A DNA stretch of 64,000 nt from Martelella alba (GCF_005217455.1 NZ_SZPQ01000001.1:431470-495469); one strand, 5' to 3'; positions 26,973 through 36,366 are shown, counted from the stretch's first letter. The notes: generated from the letters alone by a model not told the origin. Numbers and translations are program-made.

Positions 26973-28106
26973 GTGAACATCACCCATGTCAAAACGCATG
27001 TGCTGGCCGCCGCGTTGCAAGGTCCCTTCGCCTATTCGCGGGCATGGTACGACACCCGTACCGCCATGCTGGTGGAAATCGAGACCGACGAGGGTCTTAC
27101 CGGATGGGGCGAATGCTACGGGCCGGCGCGCATGACGGAGGCCGTGGTAAGCGGTATCGCCCCCTGGCTTATCGGCGTCGATCCCTTGCGCACCGAACAT
27201 ATCTGGCAGGAAGTGTACGGGCGGTTGCGTGATCACGGACAAAAAGGCCTGGTCATTGAGGGGTTAAGCGGTATCGATATCGCCTTATGGGATCTGCGCG
27301 GCAAATATTACAACGCGCCGGCTTACCAACTGCTGGGCGGCGCCGTTCGGACTGGGGTCCGCGCCTACGCCACCGGTCTTTACCGTCGCGCCGAGGGCGA
27401 TCCGTTGACATATCTGCCTCAGGAGGCCGCCGGATACGTCCGGGAAGGTTTTCGGGCCGTGAAATTGAAAGTCGGCTTCGGCGTGGCCGAGGATGCCGCC
27501 ATCGCCCGAGCCGTTCGACAGACGATTGGACCCGACATAGAACTGATGATCGACGCCAATCACGCCTATGACGCCGTGGCGGCCATCAAACTGGGGCGCG
27601 CCATCGAAGATTTGGATATCGCCTGGTTCGAGGAACCTGTTCCACCGGAGGATCTGGCTGGCTATCGCGCCGTTCGCGAAGCGTTGTCCATTCCCGTGGC
27701 CGGAGGCGAATGTGAATTTACCCGTTTGGGATTCCGTGATGTCCTGACGACCCATGCGATGGATATCATCCAGCCGGATATCTGTGCCGCCGGCGGGTTA
27801 TCGGAATGCAAGAAAATAGCCGATATGGCAATGGCCTTCGGCGTGCGGACCAACCCGCATGTTTGGGGGACCGGCATCGGTATCGCCGCTTCCTTGCAAT
27901 TTATCGCGCTATTGCCTTGCCATACGCCGGTTTCACTTTCGCCCGCGCAACCAAGCCTGGAGTTCGATCGGACCGAACATCCCCTTCGCCAGGCCATTCT
28001 CAAAGAACCGATAACGCATTGCGATGGCTGGGTGACTATTCCCCAGGGACCGGGATTGGGTATCGACATCGATCGCAGCGCACTGATTCGGTTTAAGGCC
28101 GGCTAG
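26973..28106 (+). CDS. Enolase-superfamily sugar-acid dehydratase (mandelate racemase subgroup)
   Basis: 377 residues from GTG with AAGGAGAG upstream. Catalytic KxK motif K164-L-K166 in RAVKLKVGFG; metal ligands Asp194 (IDANHAYD), Glu220 (WFEEPVPPED) and Glu246 (AGGECEF); His296 in TNPHVWGTG. This is the mandelate-racemase-type arrangement with a second-half His base, shared by many acid-sugar dehydratases (galactonate, galactarate, fuconate and others). The specific substrate cannot be read. It heads a run with an SDR and an MFS sugar transporter and is opposed by a GntR/FCD regulator, a typical acid-sugar catabolic layout. Confidence 0.85.
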   Translation: MNITHVKTHVLAAALQGPFAYSRAWYDTRTAMLVEIETDEGLTGWGECYGPARMTEAVVSGIAPWLIGVDPLRTEHIWQEVYGRLRDHGQKGLVIEGLSGIDIALWDLRGKYYNAPAYQLLGGAVRTGVRAYATGLYRRAEGDPLTYLPQEAAGYVREGFRAVKLKVGFGVAEDAAIARAVRQTIGPDIELMIDANHAYDAVAAIKLGRAIEDLDIAWFEEPVPPEDLAGYRAVREALSIPVAGGECEFTRLGFRDVLTTHAMDIIQPDICAAGGLSECKKIADMAMAFGVRTNPHVWGTGIGIAASLQFIALLPCHTPVSLSPAQPSLEFDRTEHPLRQAILKEPITHCDGWVTIPQGPGLGIDIDRSALIRFKAG

Positions 28107-28158
28107 TGCCGCGCAGCATTGCTGAACGTGATGGGTCGGAAATACATCGAGGTGGAAA

Positions 28159-28806
28159 ATGTCTGAACATGTGTATGCTCGTTACGGTAGTCTCGCGGGT
28201 AAAGCCGTAATCATCACCGGCGGGGCAACTGGCATTGGCGCGGAGCTGGTGAGTGCGTTTGCTGGCCAAAAAAGCCGGGTGCATTTTCTGGATATTGACG
28301 GCGAAAGCGGCGCGGCGTTGGCCGCCGCGACCGCAACGACCTTTCATCAATGCGATATCTGCGATATCACGGCCTTGCGCCAGGTTATTCACGGCGTAGC
28401 GGAACAGGAGCAAGGCATTGATGTGCTGATTAACAACGCCGGTAATGACCAGCGCCACGCTATGTTTACAGTTGAGCCGGATTACTGGCGCAATCGCCTC
28501 GCCGTCAATCTGGATCATCAGTTTTTCGCCTCCCAGACAGCCGCGTCGCTCATGCGCGAGCGCCGCACCGGGGTCATTCTGCTGACCAGTTCAACCACGT
28601 TTATGAAAGGCCGTCCCGGTCTGGTGGGGTACACCACCGCTAAGGCGGCCATTATCGGTTTAAATCGAACACTGGCCCGGGAACTGGGCGTATTCGGCAT
28701 CCGTGTCAATTGCATCGTGCCAGGCGCCATATCCACACCGCGCCAAGAAGCGCTTTGGCTCACGCCGGAGGCCAAGGCGGCTATTGCCAAAGATAGCCGC
28801 CCCTGA
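28159..28806 (+). pseudogene. SDR oxidoreductase, C-terminally truncated
   Basis: 215 codons. The nucleotide loop (TGGATGIG), NNAGN, TSSTTFMKGRPG and catalytic YTTAK are intact, followed by PGAISTPRQEALWLTPEA. The family then continues about 40 residues with a DIARMVLFLASDDS-like helix and a final VDGG strand; here the frame ends at KDSRP and the missing part is not found downstream before the transporter gene starts 15 bp later. Loss of the C-terminal strand and helix probably inactivates it. It would have been the sugar or sugar-acid dehydrogenase of this cluster. Confidence 0.7.
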
Positions 28807-28821
28807 ATTGTGGAGGCACAC

Positions 28822-30270
28822 ATGAAAAGTACCTTGCAAAATATGCCGGACATTCCTGAGTCGGGGAATAGAAACGCGAAACATTCTAAAATGCCGTTTC
28901 GCCGAATATTGATTTTTCTTTTTGCGGCATTGGAGGGGCTGGTCTACGGATACGATACCGGCGTGGTGGCCGGCGCGTTATTATTTTTGAAGAAAGAGAT
29001 GGCGCCCACACCGGTCATGCAAGGTTTAATTGTCAGCGCGCTATTATTCGGGTCATTATTGGCTGCACCTATTGCCGGTATGTTGAGCGACCGGTTCGGC
29101 GCGCGAAAATTAATAGCCTTGGCCGGTATGCTATTTTTTATCGGCAGTCTCGGTTGTGCGTTGTCACCGAATTCAACGGTATTGATACTGTTTCGTTTCG
29201 TGCTGGGGATCGCCGTGGGCGTGGGGACAGTACAGGTACCGGTTTATCTGGCGGAATTGTCGCCGGCCGCGTTGCGAGGCAGGCTGACGTCGCTTTATCA
29301 ACTGATGGTGGCCAGCGGTATATTTCTGGCGTATGTGTTTGGATATTTCCTCTCCGGCAACGGTAACTGGCGGATGATGTTCATGGTGGCCGCCGCGCCA
29401 GCCGTATTATTGACCATGGGAATCTTTTTTTTGCCGGACTCGCCGCGCTGGCTGGTCAAACGGGGCAGGTTGGCCGACGCGCGGACCGTATTGGGCAACA
29501 TGCTTGAGCCGGAAGAGGCGCAACGGGAATATCGGGATTTGCAAACATTGTCCCCCGCTGGCAAATATCACTTCTCGGCGATAGTAAGGGAAAAATGGGT
29601 CATAAACGTGTTATTGCTGGTGCTTAGCATGTCGGTTTTGCAACAGGCCCTGGGCATTAATACTATCGTTTATTATACGCCGACTATTTTGCAGGCCGCC
29701 GGATTCACGCCGTCGATGGCCATCCTGACTGGCGTAGGGCTGCAATTTCTTTCGATAATCGTCACCTTCATTTTGGGTATTATCGTTGATCGCACCGGCC
29801 GACGGATACTGTTGGGCATCGGCGCGTTTGTCATGGCATGCAGCATGATGACGCTAGGGAGCGTATTTCATTATCACATGCTCGGGAATTCCCTTGGATC
29901 CGGTATCGGCATCGCCTGACTGGCGATATTTAAAGTGGCGTTTTCCTTGAGCTGGGGGCCGGTGCTATGGATTGTCTTGCCGGAAATATTGCCGCTGAAA
30001 ATTCGCGGACTGGCCATGGGCGCCTGCGTATTCGTTTCGTATGTCGCCAATTTTATCGTCTCGCTGTCTTTTCCGGTTCTGCTGGCCTCCGGGCCGACCA
30101 TGGCCTTTGGCACCTTCGCCCTATTCGGCTTGGCGGCGATAGCGTTGGTCTGCTGGTGGCTACCGGAAACCGCCCGTAAAACCCTTGAGCAAATCGAAAC
30201 CGACAACAATGACAACCTACAAAAGGCCCCCCATGACGCAAAAACGACGGCCAGAACGACATCGCATTGA
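28822..30270 (+). pseudogene. MFS sugar transporter with in-frame UGA stop
   Basis: From ATG 28822 (GGAGG upstream) the frame encodes a 12-helix sugar porter: LEGLVYGYDTGVVAGALLF, GMLSDRFGARK, VPVYLAELSPAALRGRL, a central PDSPRWLVKRGR, and QQALGINTIVYYTPTILQ. At codon 366 (29917-29919) a TGA interrupts SGIGIA and LAIFKVAFSLSWGP, then the same frame continues to the natural end with LPEILPLKIRGLAMGAC and PETARKTLEQIE. It is otherwise undamaged over 482 codons, so the nonsense change is recent, an assembly error, or read through. The stop falls in a transmembrane helix (about TM10), so the truncated product would lack the last helices. Confidence 0.85.
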
Positions 30271-30610
30271 AACGCGAATCACCGCGGACGGCGGCGGGTG
30301 TCTGAGCGCTATGCCGGCCCGGGCGCAGCGCATTGGCCAACGCTGTTGCCGTTGATGATTTGGCAATTGCGTCGTCTCCGCCCAACCCGGGCTCAAAAGA
30401 GGTTGTTTGGTTGCTCGTGTTTATTTGATAGCATGATCCTACAATCAACGGATTCACCCGATAATCCCCCGTTTACCGAAGCGTCGTCTTGTCGGCCGCG
30501 CGTCAATGGCGGGGCCAGGCGCCGGTTATGCGCGTGATAATGCCCGCGCCTGCCGCCTCGACGCGTTGTGGATAGCGGCGGGTACGGGTATTGAAAGACG
30601 GCATGGCGGT
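30271..30610. other. Intergenic region
   Basis: 340 bases between the transporter pseudogene and yidH. An open frame at 30298-30537 has no recognisable features. Presumably carries the yidHG promoter. Confidence 0.3.
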
Positions 30611-30973
30611 ATGATGTTTTTTAAAGACAAGGCATGGCAGCGCGAAGGGAAAAATCCCGATTACCGATTTTCCCTGGCCAATGAACGCACGTTTCTGGCG
30701 TGGGTTCGAACGGCACTGGCTTTTCTGGCCGGCTCGCTGGCCATTGATCAGTGGGCGACGGCATTCGCCACGCCGCTGATTCGCAGTTTGCTTGCCATTT
30801 TACTTGCGATATGCGGAGCGGTATTAGCGCTGGTGGCGTTGCGGCGCTGGGAAGAAAACGAAAAGGCCATGCGTAAAGATGAAGCCTTGCCTTACACCCG
30901 CTTGTTGCAGACTATTTCACTGATGGTGGTGCTTATCGCGCTGGCGTTGGTGATTTTTATCGTGGCTGAATAA
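30611..30973 (+). CDS. yidH: DUF202 inner membrane protein YidH
   Basis: About 120 residues. NPDYRFSLANERTFLAWVRTALAFLAG matches the start of E. coli YidH, with three membrane segments and the conserved KAMRKDEALPYTRLL between the second and third. The frame is open for 35 codons further upstream, but ATG 30611 (or 30614) begins the family homology. DUF202 proteins are small inner-membrane proteins of unknown function. The stop is followed at once by the yidG start. Confidence 0.88.
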   Translation: MMFFKDKAWQREGKNPDYRFSLANERTFLAWVRTALAFLAGSLAIDQWATAFATPLIRSLLAILLAICGAVLALVALRRWEENEKAMRKDEALPYTRLLQTISLMVVLIALALVIFIVAE

Positions 30974-31309
30974 ATGGCGGCCGATGAAACGCCATCGCCG
31001 CATGTCGTTGCCCGCGATCCCGGCCTGCAACCCGAACGTACCCGGCTATCCTGGGCGCGGACCTTGTTCATCCTCGCCCTGGACGGCGTCTTTTTTATCC
31101 GCATCGGTCTGGTGGACGGCAGCGCCTGGCTTATCTGCGCAGGGGCATCGCTGCTGCTGCTCGCGACGTTCATAACAATAGGCCGACTGCGCTCCCAGCA
31201 GTCTGATCATTGTGGTTTACGGATAAATACCCGACGTTATCTCAGTTTATTATCCTGGACCATTGTGGTGGTCGGCGGGTTATTGATCGGGCACATCACT
31301 GTCGATTAA
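30974..31309 (+). CDS. yidG: DUF202 inner membrane protein YidG
   Basis: 111 residues with the DUF202 signature RDPGLQPERTRLSWARTLF close to the N-terminus, then three membrane helices. It starts immediately after yidH with no gap, as a translationally coupled pair. Function unknown. Confidence 0.87.
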   Translation: MAADETPSPHVVARDPGLQPERTRLSWARTLFILALDGVFFIRIGLVDGSAWLICAGASLLLLATFITIGRLRSQQSDHCGLRINTRRYLSLLSWTIVVVGGLLIGHITVD

Positions 31310-31854
31310 CCCAGCCCGTTTTCATCAGACAGTCCTGGATGAGGGATAAGACCGGGCGTCCGTTTCATTAGGCCAATACAAAAATCAGTTTAATTGATTG
31401 TCACACTATTTCGTATCACTCCAATGTCATTGGACCGCCGTGATGCCATTTAACTTGTTCAGAGTAAATATGTTATTTCAGCTCGATGGTTTATTGCCGG
31501 ATGACAAAAATCAAATGGCGGATATGATAGGTCCACCCGCCGTCGCATAAAAAGGGCGTTATCCTGGGCTCGATGGCGGCATATTATATAACGATGAATT
31601 AATAATCACTTGTTGAATCGGCAAATAAACGCCGCGGATAAAGCGGCAAATAAAAATGACATACTCTCAATAGGGAGAGTTGTCTCGCGGCGGTCCAGTA
31701 AGCGGTACCTTCGTCGGGAACGGATGCAAACCGCCAGCGGCGATTCCCACGGTGCGAGACGGGCTGTCTTCATTCCTCCCCAGGCGCATCAATGAGAGGG
31801 TGGCCGAGTTGAGCGTTCGTCGCCAACGAAGAGGCCGCGTGAGAGAGAGCGAGT
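31310..31854. other. Intergenic region
   Basis: 545 bases between yidG and the large unrecognised gene. AT-rich to about 31660, then GC-richer. Overlapping open frames near 31680-32141 compete with the start of the next gene and have no recognisable domain. No clear terminator or RNA was seen. Confidence 0.3.
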
Positions 31855-33495
31855 ATGAATATTTACCAGGCGAATCAGAGAGGCCATTCTGTAATGATCC
31901 CTTACCACTTGCCCACCGAGCAATCCCGGATGTCGACGATAAGGCCAATGCGTCATTCAGAACAATCGGCATCATCGGCATCGCCGCTGGTGATGTCATT
32001 GACCGGCCTGTCTGTTCCGCCATCGGCGGAACGGTCGTCCGCCGGTCGGGACAAAGCGCCGGATGGGGCGCCGGTGGCTTGTATGGAAGCCTTGATTCGA
32101 CAGTGGGATGCCCTGGAAGGACACATGCTTTCCCCGCTTAGCCGGCATGAGCTTGCCCAAGCGGAACAGATGAGGGACGGCGCTGAAAAACTGCTGATGG
32201 ACGGGCCCCGCGCGCCATTGTCCGCCGCTGCGGCGTCCGGCGTTCCGTTACTCCTTGGAATGCGCCTGGCTTTGCTGGGAAACGCCGCCGCCGGCTTGAT
32301 GGAGCGCGGACGGATATTGCTGGATTATATTGGCGATGTGTTGGCCAATGATGAGCGAATATTCTCCAGCGACAGGGCGCGCCGCGCCGGCAATGTGCTC
32401 GCGGTGGCAACGCGTACCGGTGTGATTGTCGCTTTGACGACGGTTTTACGGCAGATGGTCGGTTTTGTCTTGGAACGTCATTTACAGGGGCTTGATGGGG
32501 CCGACGCCCATCATTGTCGAATGATCAGCGGTATAGGATCGCTCCTCCTGGGGCCGGCTCTGAACCTGGCCGGCGTTTTGCGCGATGAACGGACGGGTAC
32601 GGCCACTACCGCCAGTCGCTGCTCGCGGATGGGGGTATTGTTATTGAGTTCCCTTGCCATTTTGACCGCGGCGGTTTATCAGCCGCAGCGCATTCTTGGC
32701 GCGACCTTGGCGTCCGTCGGCCCGCAAATGGCTTGCTATACATTGGCGCGGGACATCCTGCAAACCTTCTTTCCCTTGCGCGGGGATAGTGGGATGAATG
32801 GCGACGGCCTGGTTTGCGCCAGCGTGTTGTACGGTATCGCCCAAATGCTGCTAAGTGAGGGCTTGCTCAGGCTGGCGCCGCGTTCCGGCGCCGAATTTTT
32901 GATTTCATCGGCCGCGCGAGCGGCGGATTTGGCGCCGGCCGCCGCCGCCGCGCTGGCGCTGGCGGAACCGGACCTCCTCCATGATCTGTTGCGCAGCGCC
33001 ATGAACAGCGCGGTGGAAGTGTTTGATGAGCTGCAAAGACCCTTTTGGATGCGCTATTTCGCCGCTGATCCACAAGACCGGCCGGAACCGGAAAAGGCGG
33101 CGCTTATGTCGGGACTTCATACAGCGTCGGCGCAAGGGATGACGGCGAAGGACAACGCGCTACCCCCTGAGCGCGCTGGGATGCGCATCGGTTTGGCGCG
33201 CCCGCGGGTCGGTTCCGGCAATTGGCCGACATCAGCCCAGTTCGCCGATAATCTGTTGACCACCAGTGCCATGCGCACGTCGATTTTCGAAGCGGTGGTG
33301 GCTATCAGTGCGACAATAGCCGTCGCGCTGGAGAACACCTCACTGTGCAAAGATGAACGGTATCATGCGGTCAGCCTGTTGGTGGGCGGTTTGGTGACAC
33401 TGGCATATCCGGGATTTGCCGGCGCCCACCTGACCTGTGAGCCATCTGGCTCGGCCACTCGTGAAAATACCGACATAACGGGCGCGTCGCAATAA
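31855..33495 (+). CDS. Unrecognised 546-residue protein with hydrophobic helices
   Basis: I do not recognise a family. The first 75 residues are Ser/Pro/Met/Arg-rich and lack a signal peptide (SEQSASSASPLVMSLTGLSVPP). The middle (about 125-390) alternates hydrophobic helices rich in Ala, Leu and Gly (GVPLLLGMRLALLGNAAAGL, VLAVATRTGVIVALTTVL, MGVLLLSSLAILTAAVY) with charged loops. A hydrophilic part with RPEPEKAA follows, then another hydrophobic pair near the C-terminus (about 485-530). The disordered Ser-rich start plus hydrophobic core resembles translocated effectors of some plant- or insect-associated bacteria, but no secretion genes are adjacent, so this is only a possibility. The start could also be the downstream ATG of MIPYHLP. 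Confidence 0.6.
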   Translation: MNIYQANQRGHSVMIPYHLPTEQSRMSTIRPMRHSEQSASSASPLVMSLTGLSVPPSAERSSAGRDKAPDGAPVACMEALIRQWDALEGHMLSPLSRHELAQAEQMRDGAEKLLMDGPRAPLSAAAASGVPLLLGMRLALLGNAAAGLMERGRILLDYIGDVLANDERIFSSDRARRAGNVLAVATRTGVIVALTTVLRQMVGFVLERHLQGLDGADAHHCRMISGIGSLLLGPALNLAGVLRDERTGTATTASRCSRMGVLLLSSLAILTAAVYQPQRILGATLASVGPQMACYTLARDILQTFFPLRGDSGMNGDGLVCASVLYGIAQMLLSEGLLRLAPRSGAEFLISSAARAADLAPAAAAALALAEPDLLHDLLRSAMNSAVEVFDELQRPFWMRYFAADPQDRPEPEKAALMSGLHTASAQGMTAKDNALPPERAGMRIGLARPRVGSGNWPTSAQFADNLLTTSAMRTSIFEAVVAISATIAVALENTSLCKDERYHAVSLLVGGLVTLAYPGFAGAHLTCEPSGSATRENTDITGASQ

Positions 33496-33743
33496 TGTCG
33501 CTGACTTGTCGCCGCGATACAACGCGAAGTATTCAACGTTAAAACTGCTTTATCGCCGGTGTCGCGCTTCAGTCAAGGGACGGGAGTTCCTCATTAGCCC
33601 CGGGATCCCCTGGCTGGCGTTTGGCTGGCGTAAGTGAACGCCGCCGGCAAAGAGGCGGCTTGAAGTATAACGAGTCTAGCTGTTTAGCCTGGAAATGGTA
33701 AACTGCAACGATGTTATAAGGTATTACATTACCCGGGGGCGGC

Positions 33744-34751
33744 ATGGATGGTGTTTTAATTTTCTGTAAAGATTCAATCTTAAGGTTTCGTTCAGATTAT
33801 GATGATCTCACCGCGGTGCCCCTATTAGCGATACAGGACTGCCTGAAAGTGGCGGATCCTTTTTTTTTATTAAAATACTTCCGCCATCATGTCCTCATCG
33901 AGGAAGACACGACGCTGTCGGATATATTTTTGGCCATTGAGCCCTGGGCACCGCTATTAAGCGCCTATCTGGACATCGATGTTATGTCCTACATCACCGA
34001 AATCCGCAAGCCCTCTCAGACGCAAGCGCTTTTCGACTGGATCGGCATTCAGCGAACAACCTCCGTTCACCGTGCATTCAAACATCAGGAAATCCAGCAG
34101 GGGGAGGATTTTGCCAGTTATTTCAATCGGGAGAGAATTCCGACCCGCTATTTCGACATCGAGGTAGCCAGTACCGCCAACGGTTACAAACGGGCGGACC
34201 GGGAGCATTACAGCATCAGCGGCGATATCCATTGCATCAAAAACGTGCCTGTGGTCATTAGCGATCGGCAAGCCTTGGTTAGTTATAATTTTGAAAAGAA
34301 TAGCCTTTTTGACCAAACGACGATGGGCGTGTCGATAAATGATAAACTGACTTACGTACAAGGTGGAATGCACTTTTATTTTTATGAAATCATGGAGGCG
34401 GTGTTTAACGACGGCCTATTTTATTTTTCACCGCAAACCGCCAGTCATGATTTACAAATGATCAAACAAATGGCTGAATTTTTAGAAGAAGATGAAACGG
34501 CTACCCCGGAGTGCGACGAGGAGTTGCAGGAAGATAACGACCCAACAGCCGAACAGCCCAAAATAACGATAGCCGATGGGGCCTTCGACCCCATGATCGA
34601 ACATATGGAAACAGAACAAGCGCACTGGCAATACATTAAATCTCTTTGTGATTCCGATAGCGAATTGCCCATTCGTATCGGACATATTACCGAAGCCAGA
34701 TTACCGGAATACCGCTTATCCAACTTTATTATGGACGATCATGATATATAA
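33744..34751 (+). CDS. Unrecognised acidic 335-residue protein
   Basis: No family is recognised with confidence. The product is soluble and acidic. An N-terminal part (about 1-110) has FLLKYFRHHVLIEEDTTLSD and AIEPWAPLLSAYLDIDV; a central part holds REHYSISGDIHCIKNVPVV and QALVSYNF; then a strongly acidic linker (EEDETATPECDEELQEDND, about 248-270) leads to a C-terminal helical segment. The intact frame in a decaying neighbourhood argues it is expressed. GGGGGCGG precedes the ATG. The compact N-domain, acidic linker and tail suggest a cytosolic or immunity/accessory-type protein; no function is claimed. Confidence 0.6.
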   Translation: MDGVLIFCKDSILRFRSDYDDLTAVPLLAIQDCLKVADPFFLLKYFRHHVLIEEDTTLSDIFLAIEPWAPLLSAYLDIDVMSYITEIRKPSQTQALFDWIGIQRTTSVHRAFKHQEIQQGEDFASYFNRERIPTRYFDIEVASTANGYKRADREHYSISGDIHCIKNVPVVISDRQALVSYNFEKNSLFDQTTMGVSINDKLTYVQGGMHFYFYEIMEAVFNDGLFYFSPQTASHDLQMIKQMAEFLEEDETATPECDEELQEDNDPTAEQPKITIADGAFDPMIEHMETEQAHWQYIKSLCDSDSELPIRIGHITEARLPEYRLSNFIMDDHDI

Positions 34752-34847
34752 ACGTCACAGGAACAGTTAATTCAATTTAATGAAATAAGCGTTTTTCGTC
34801 ATATGGACCGTTTTGCCCGGATAACTCTTCGCGGAGGGCGGTAGGGG

Positions 34848-34878
34848 CGGCAATGGCGCCGAATCGGCGCCATTGCCG
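34848..34878. terminator. Perfect 14-bp hairpin between convergent genes
   Basis: CGGCAATGGCGCCG (34848-34861) pairs with CGGCGCCATTGCCG (34865-34878) around a 3-nt loop. It lies between the end of the 335-residue gene and the end of the ABC permease gene, so it may end both transcripts. No U-run is present on either side. Confidence 0.55.
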
Positions 34879-34906
34879 TTGTAACGGACGGCTTACGGCG
34901 TGAAAA

Positions 34907-35566
34907 TCATTCGTACCGGCGAAAATGCAGTTCCAACCGCGTTTGCAGTTTGCTGAGCACGGTACTGAACATCAGATAGATGATGGCCGCTTCAATGTAA
35001 AGAATCAATGGTTCATACGTGACCGCAACGATGCGTTGGGCGGCCAGGAACATTTCCGGCACGGTGATAACGGCCGCCAGCGATGTGTCCTTGATCAGGG
35101 AAATAAACGAATTGGCCAACGGCGGCAGTGAAACGAACACCGACTGGGGCATGATAACCCGGCGCATGGCCTGGGTGCTGCTCATGCCGATGGCATAGGC
35201 GGCTTCCCATTGCACCTTGGGTACTGACAAAATAGCGCCGCGGATGATTTCCGACCCGTAGGCGCCGACACTGATGATAAAACCGATCAATGCCGCAGGA
35301 AACGCGTCCAGGGTAATGCCGGCGCTGGGGAGACCATAAAATATCAAAAACAGCTGTACCAGCAGGGGGGTGCCGCGGATCACCCATACATAAAAATCTG
35401 CCAGCCCTTTAAGCGGTTGGGGACCATAAAGCCGGATCAGCGCCACCACAAAACCCACCAGCAAACCGCCGATAAACGACAGTACCGCCAGCGGTATAGT
35501 GAACATCAATCCGGCGGAAAATAACCGCCAAAAGGAGTCCAGCATCAGTTGCAGCCAGGAAGGCAT
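34907..35566 (-). CDS. Polar amino acid ABC transporter permease
   Basis: 219 residues, HisM/GlnP-type permease with about five membrane helices. FYVWVIRGTPLLVQLFLIFYG is the N-terminal family signature; the EAA loop that contacts the ATPase is visible as WEAAYAIGMSSTQAMRRVI, and ANSFISLIKDTSLAAVI follows. AAGGAG lies upstream of the ATG. It follows the binding-protein gene by 26 bp. The downstream ATPase gene normally found in such operons is absent; the strand is occupied by a convergent gene. Closest in style to cystine/polar amino acid systems. Confidence 0.88.
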   Translation of the reverse strand: MPSWLQLMLDSFWRLFSAGLMFTIPLAVLSFIGGLLVGFVVALIRLYGPQPLKGLADFYVWVIRGTPLLVQLFLIFYGLPSAGITLDAFPAALIGFIISVGAYGSEIIRGAILSVPKVQWEAAYAIGMSSTQAMRRVIMPQSVFVSLPPLANSFISLIKDTSLAAVITVPEMFLAAQRIVAVTYEPLILYIEAAIIYLMFSTVLSKLQTRLELHFRRYE

Positions 35567-35592
35567 CGCTCAGGGCTCCTTGATCGTCGCGG

Positions 35593-36366
35593 TTACTTGG
35601 AAATATCCTGTCCGAAGTAACGGATCGAAATCGTCTTGTAAGTTCCGTCAGCTTTAATCTGGTCCAGCGCATCGTTTAGGGCTTTCACCAGCTCGGGCTG
35701 GTTTTTGCGCACAAGAATGCCGGAAGGCGCGTTGCCGGGCTGGGATGCCACCACTTTCAAAGGCGCGTTCGGTTGATGTTTCTTGAAATCCAGATAGGAG
35801 AGATTGTCGTTAAGCGTCGCGGCGGCGCGCCGGCTCAGCACCAGTTCGATTGATTGGTTGAAGCCGTCGTTGGGGACGATTTCGGCGCCATATTTGGTCG
35901 CCAACTGCCCAAAATTGCTGGTCATGCTCTGGGCCGCCTTTTGCCCCTTCAAGTCGGCGAAACCTTTGATAGTGGTATTATCGCTACGGGTAATCAGCAC
36001 CACTTTGGAATCGATATAAGGTTTGGAGAAGTCATATTTGGCCTGCCGTTCCGGCGTGATGCCCACTTCATTGATGACCGCATCGTACCGTTTGGCATCG
36101 AGGCCGGCTATCAGACCGTCCCAGCGGCCTTCGACGAACTTGGCCTTAACGCCGAGTTTTTGCGCGATGGCGCGGCCCAAATCCACATCGAATCCCACCA
36201 GTTTGTTATTGCTGTCATGAAAAGTGTAAGGCGCGTATGTGCCTTCGGTGCCGAAAGAAATGGTTCCGGCGGCCTTGATGGCGGCCAGTCCGTCTTCAGC
36301 CTGGGCCTGAACCGCCCCAAACGCCAGGGAGGCGGCCAGTAACGCTAATGTCGTTTTTTTCATCAT
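35593..36366 (-). CDS. Periplasmic amino acid-binding protein (SBP family 3)
   Basis: 257 residues with a signal peptide (about 1-23, cut after VQAQA). The mature part has AGTISFGTEGTYAPYTFHD, LVGFDVDLGRAIAQKLGVKA and GRWDGLIAGLDAKRYDAVIN, the standard family 3 solute-binding pattern (FliY/GlnH-like). It should deliver a polar amino acid to the permease encoded next. Two ATGs are adjacent; the second (36363) has the better spacing from AGGAA. Specificity is not readable with certainty; cystine is plausible by resemblance to FliY/TcyA. Confidence 0.9.
   Translation of the reverse strand: MMKKTTLALLAASLAFGAVQAQAEDGLAAIKAAGTISFGTEGTYAPYTFHDSNNKLVGFDVDLGRAIAQKLGVKAKFVEGRWDGLIAGLDAKRYDAVINEVGITPERQAKYDFSKPYIDSKVVLITRSDNTTIKGFADLKGQKAAQSMTSNFGQLATKYGAEIVPNDGFNQSIELVLSRRAAATLNDNLSYLDFKKHQPNAPLKVVASQPGNAPSGILVRKNQPELVKALNDALDQIKADGTYKTISIRYFGQDISK

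Noticed and set aside
29935..30270. Separate small membrane protein gene after the transporter stop
   Set aside because: It continues the transporter in the same frame with the expected final helices, so it is the rest of one interrupted gene.
30298..30537. 79-codon frame upstream of yidH
   Set aside because: No ribosome-binding site or domain; composition looks like random GC-rich sequence.
31680..32141. Open frame overlapping the start of the 546-residue gene
   Set aside because: It overlaps the longer frame in another phase, has no recognisable domain and no better ribosome-binding site.
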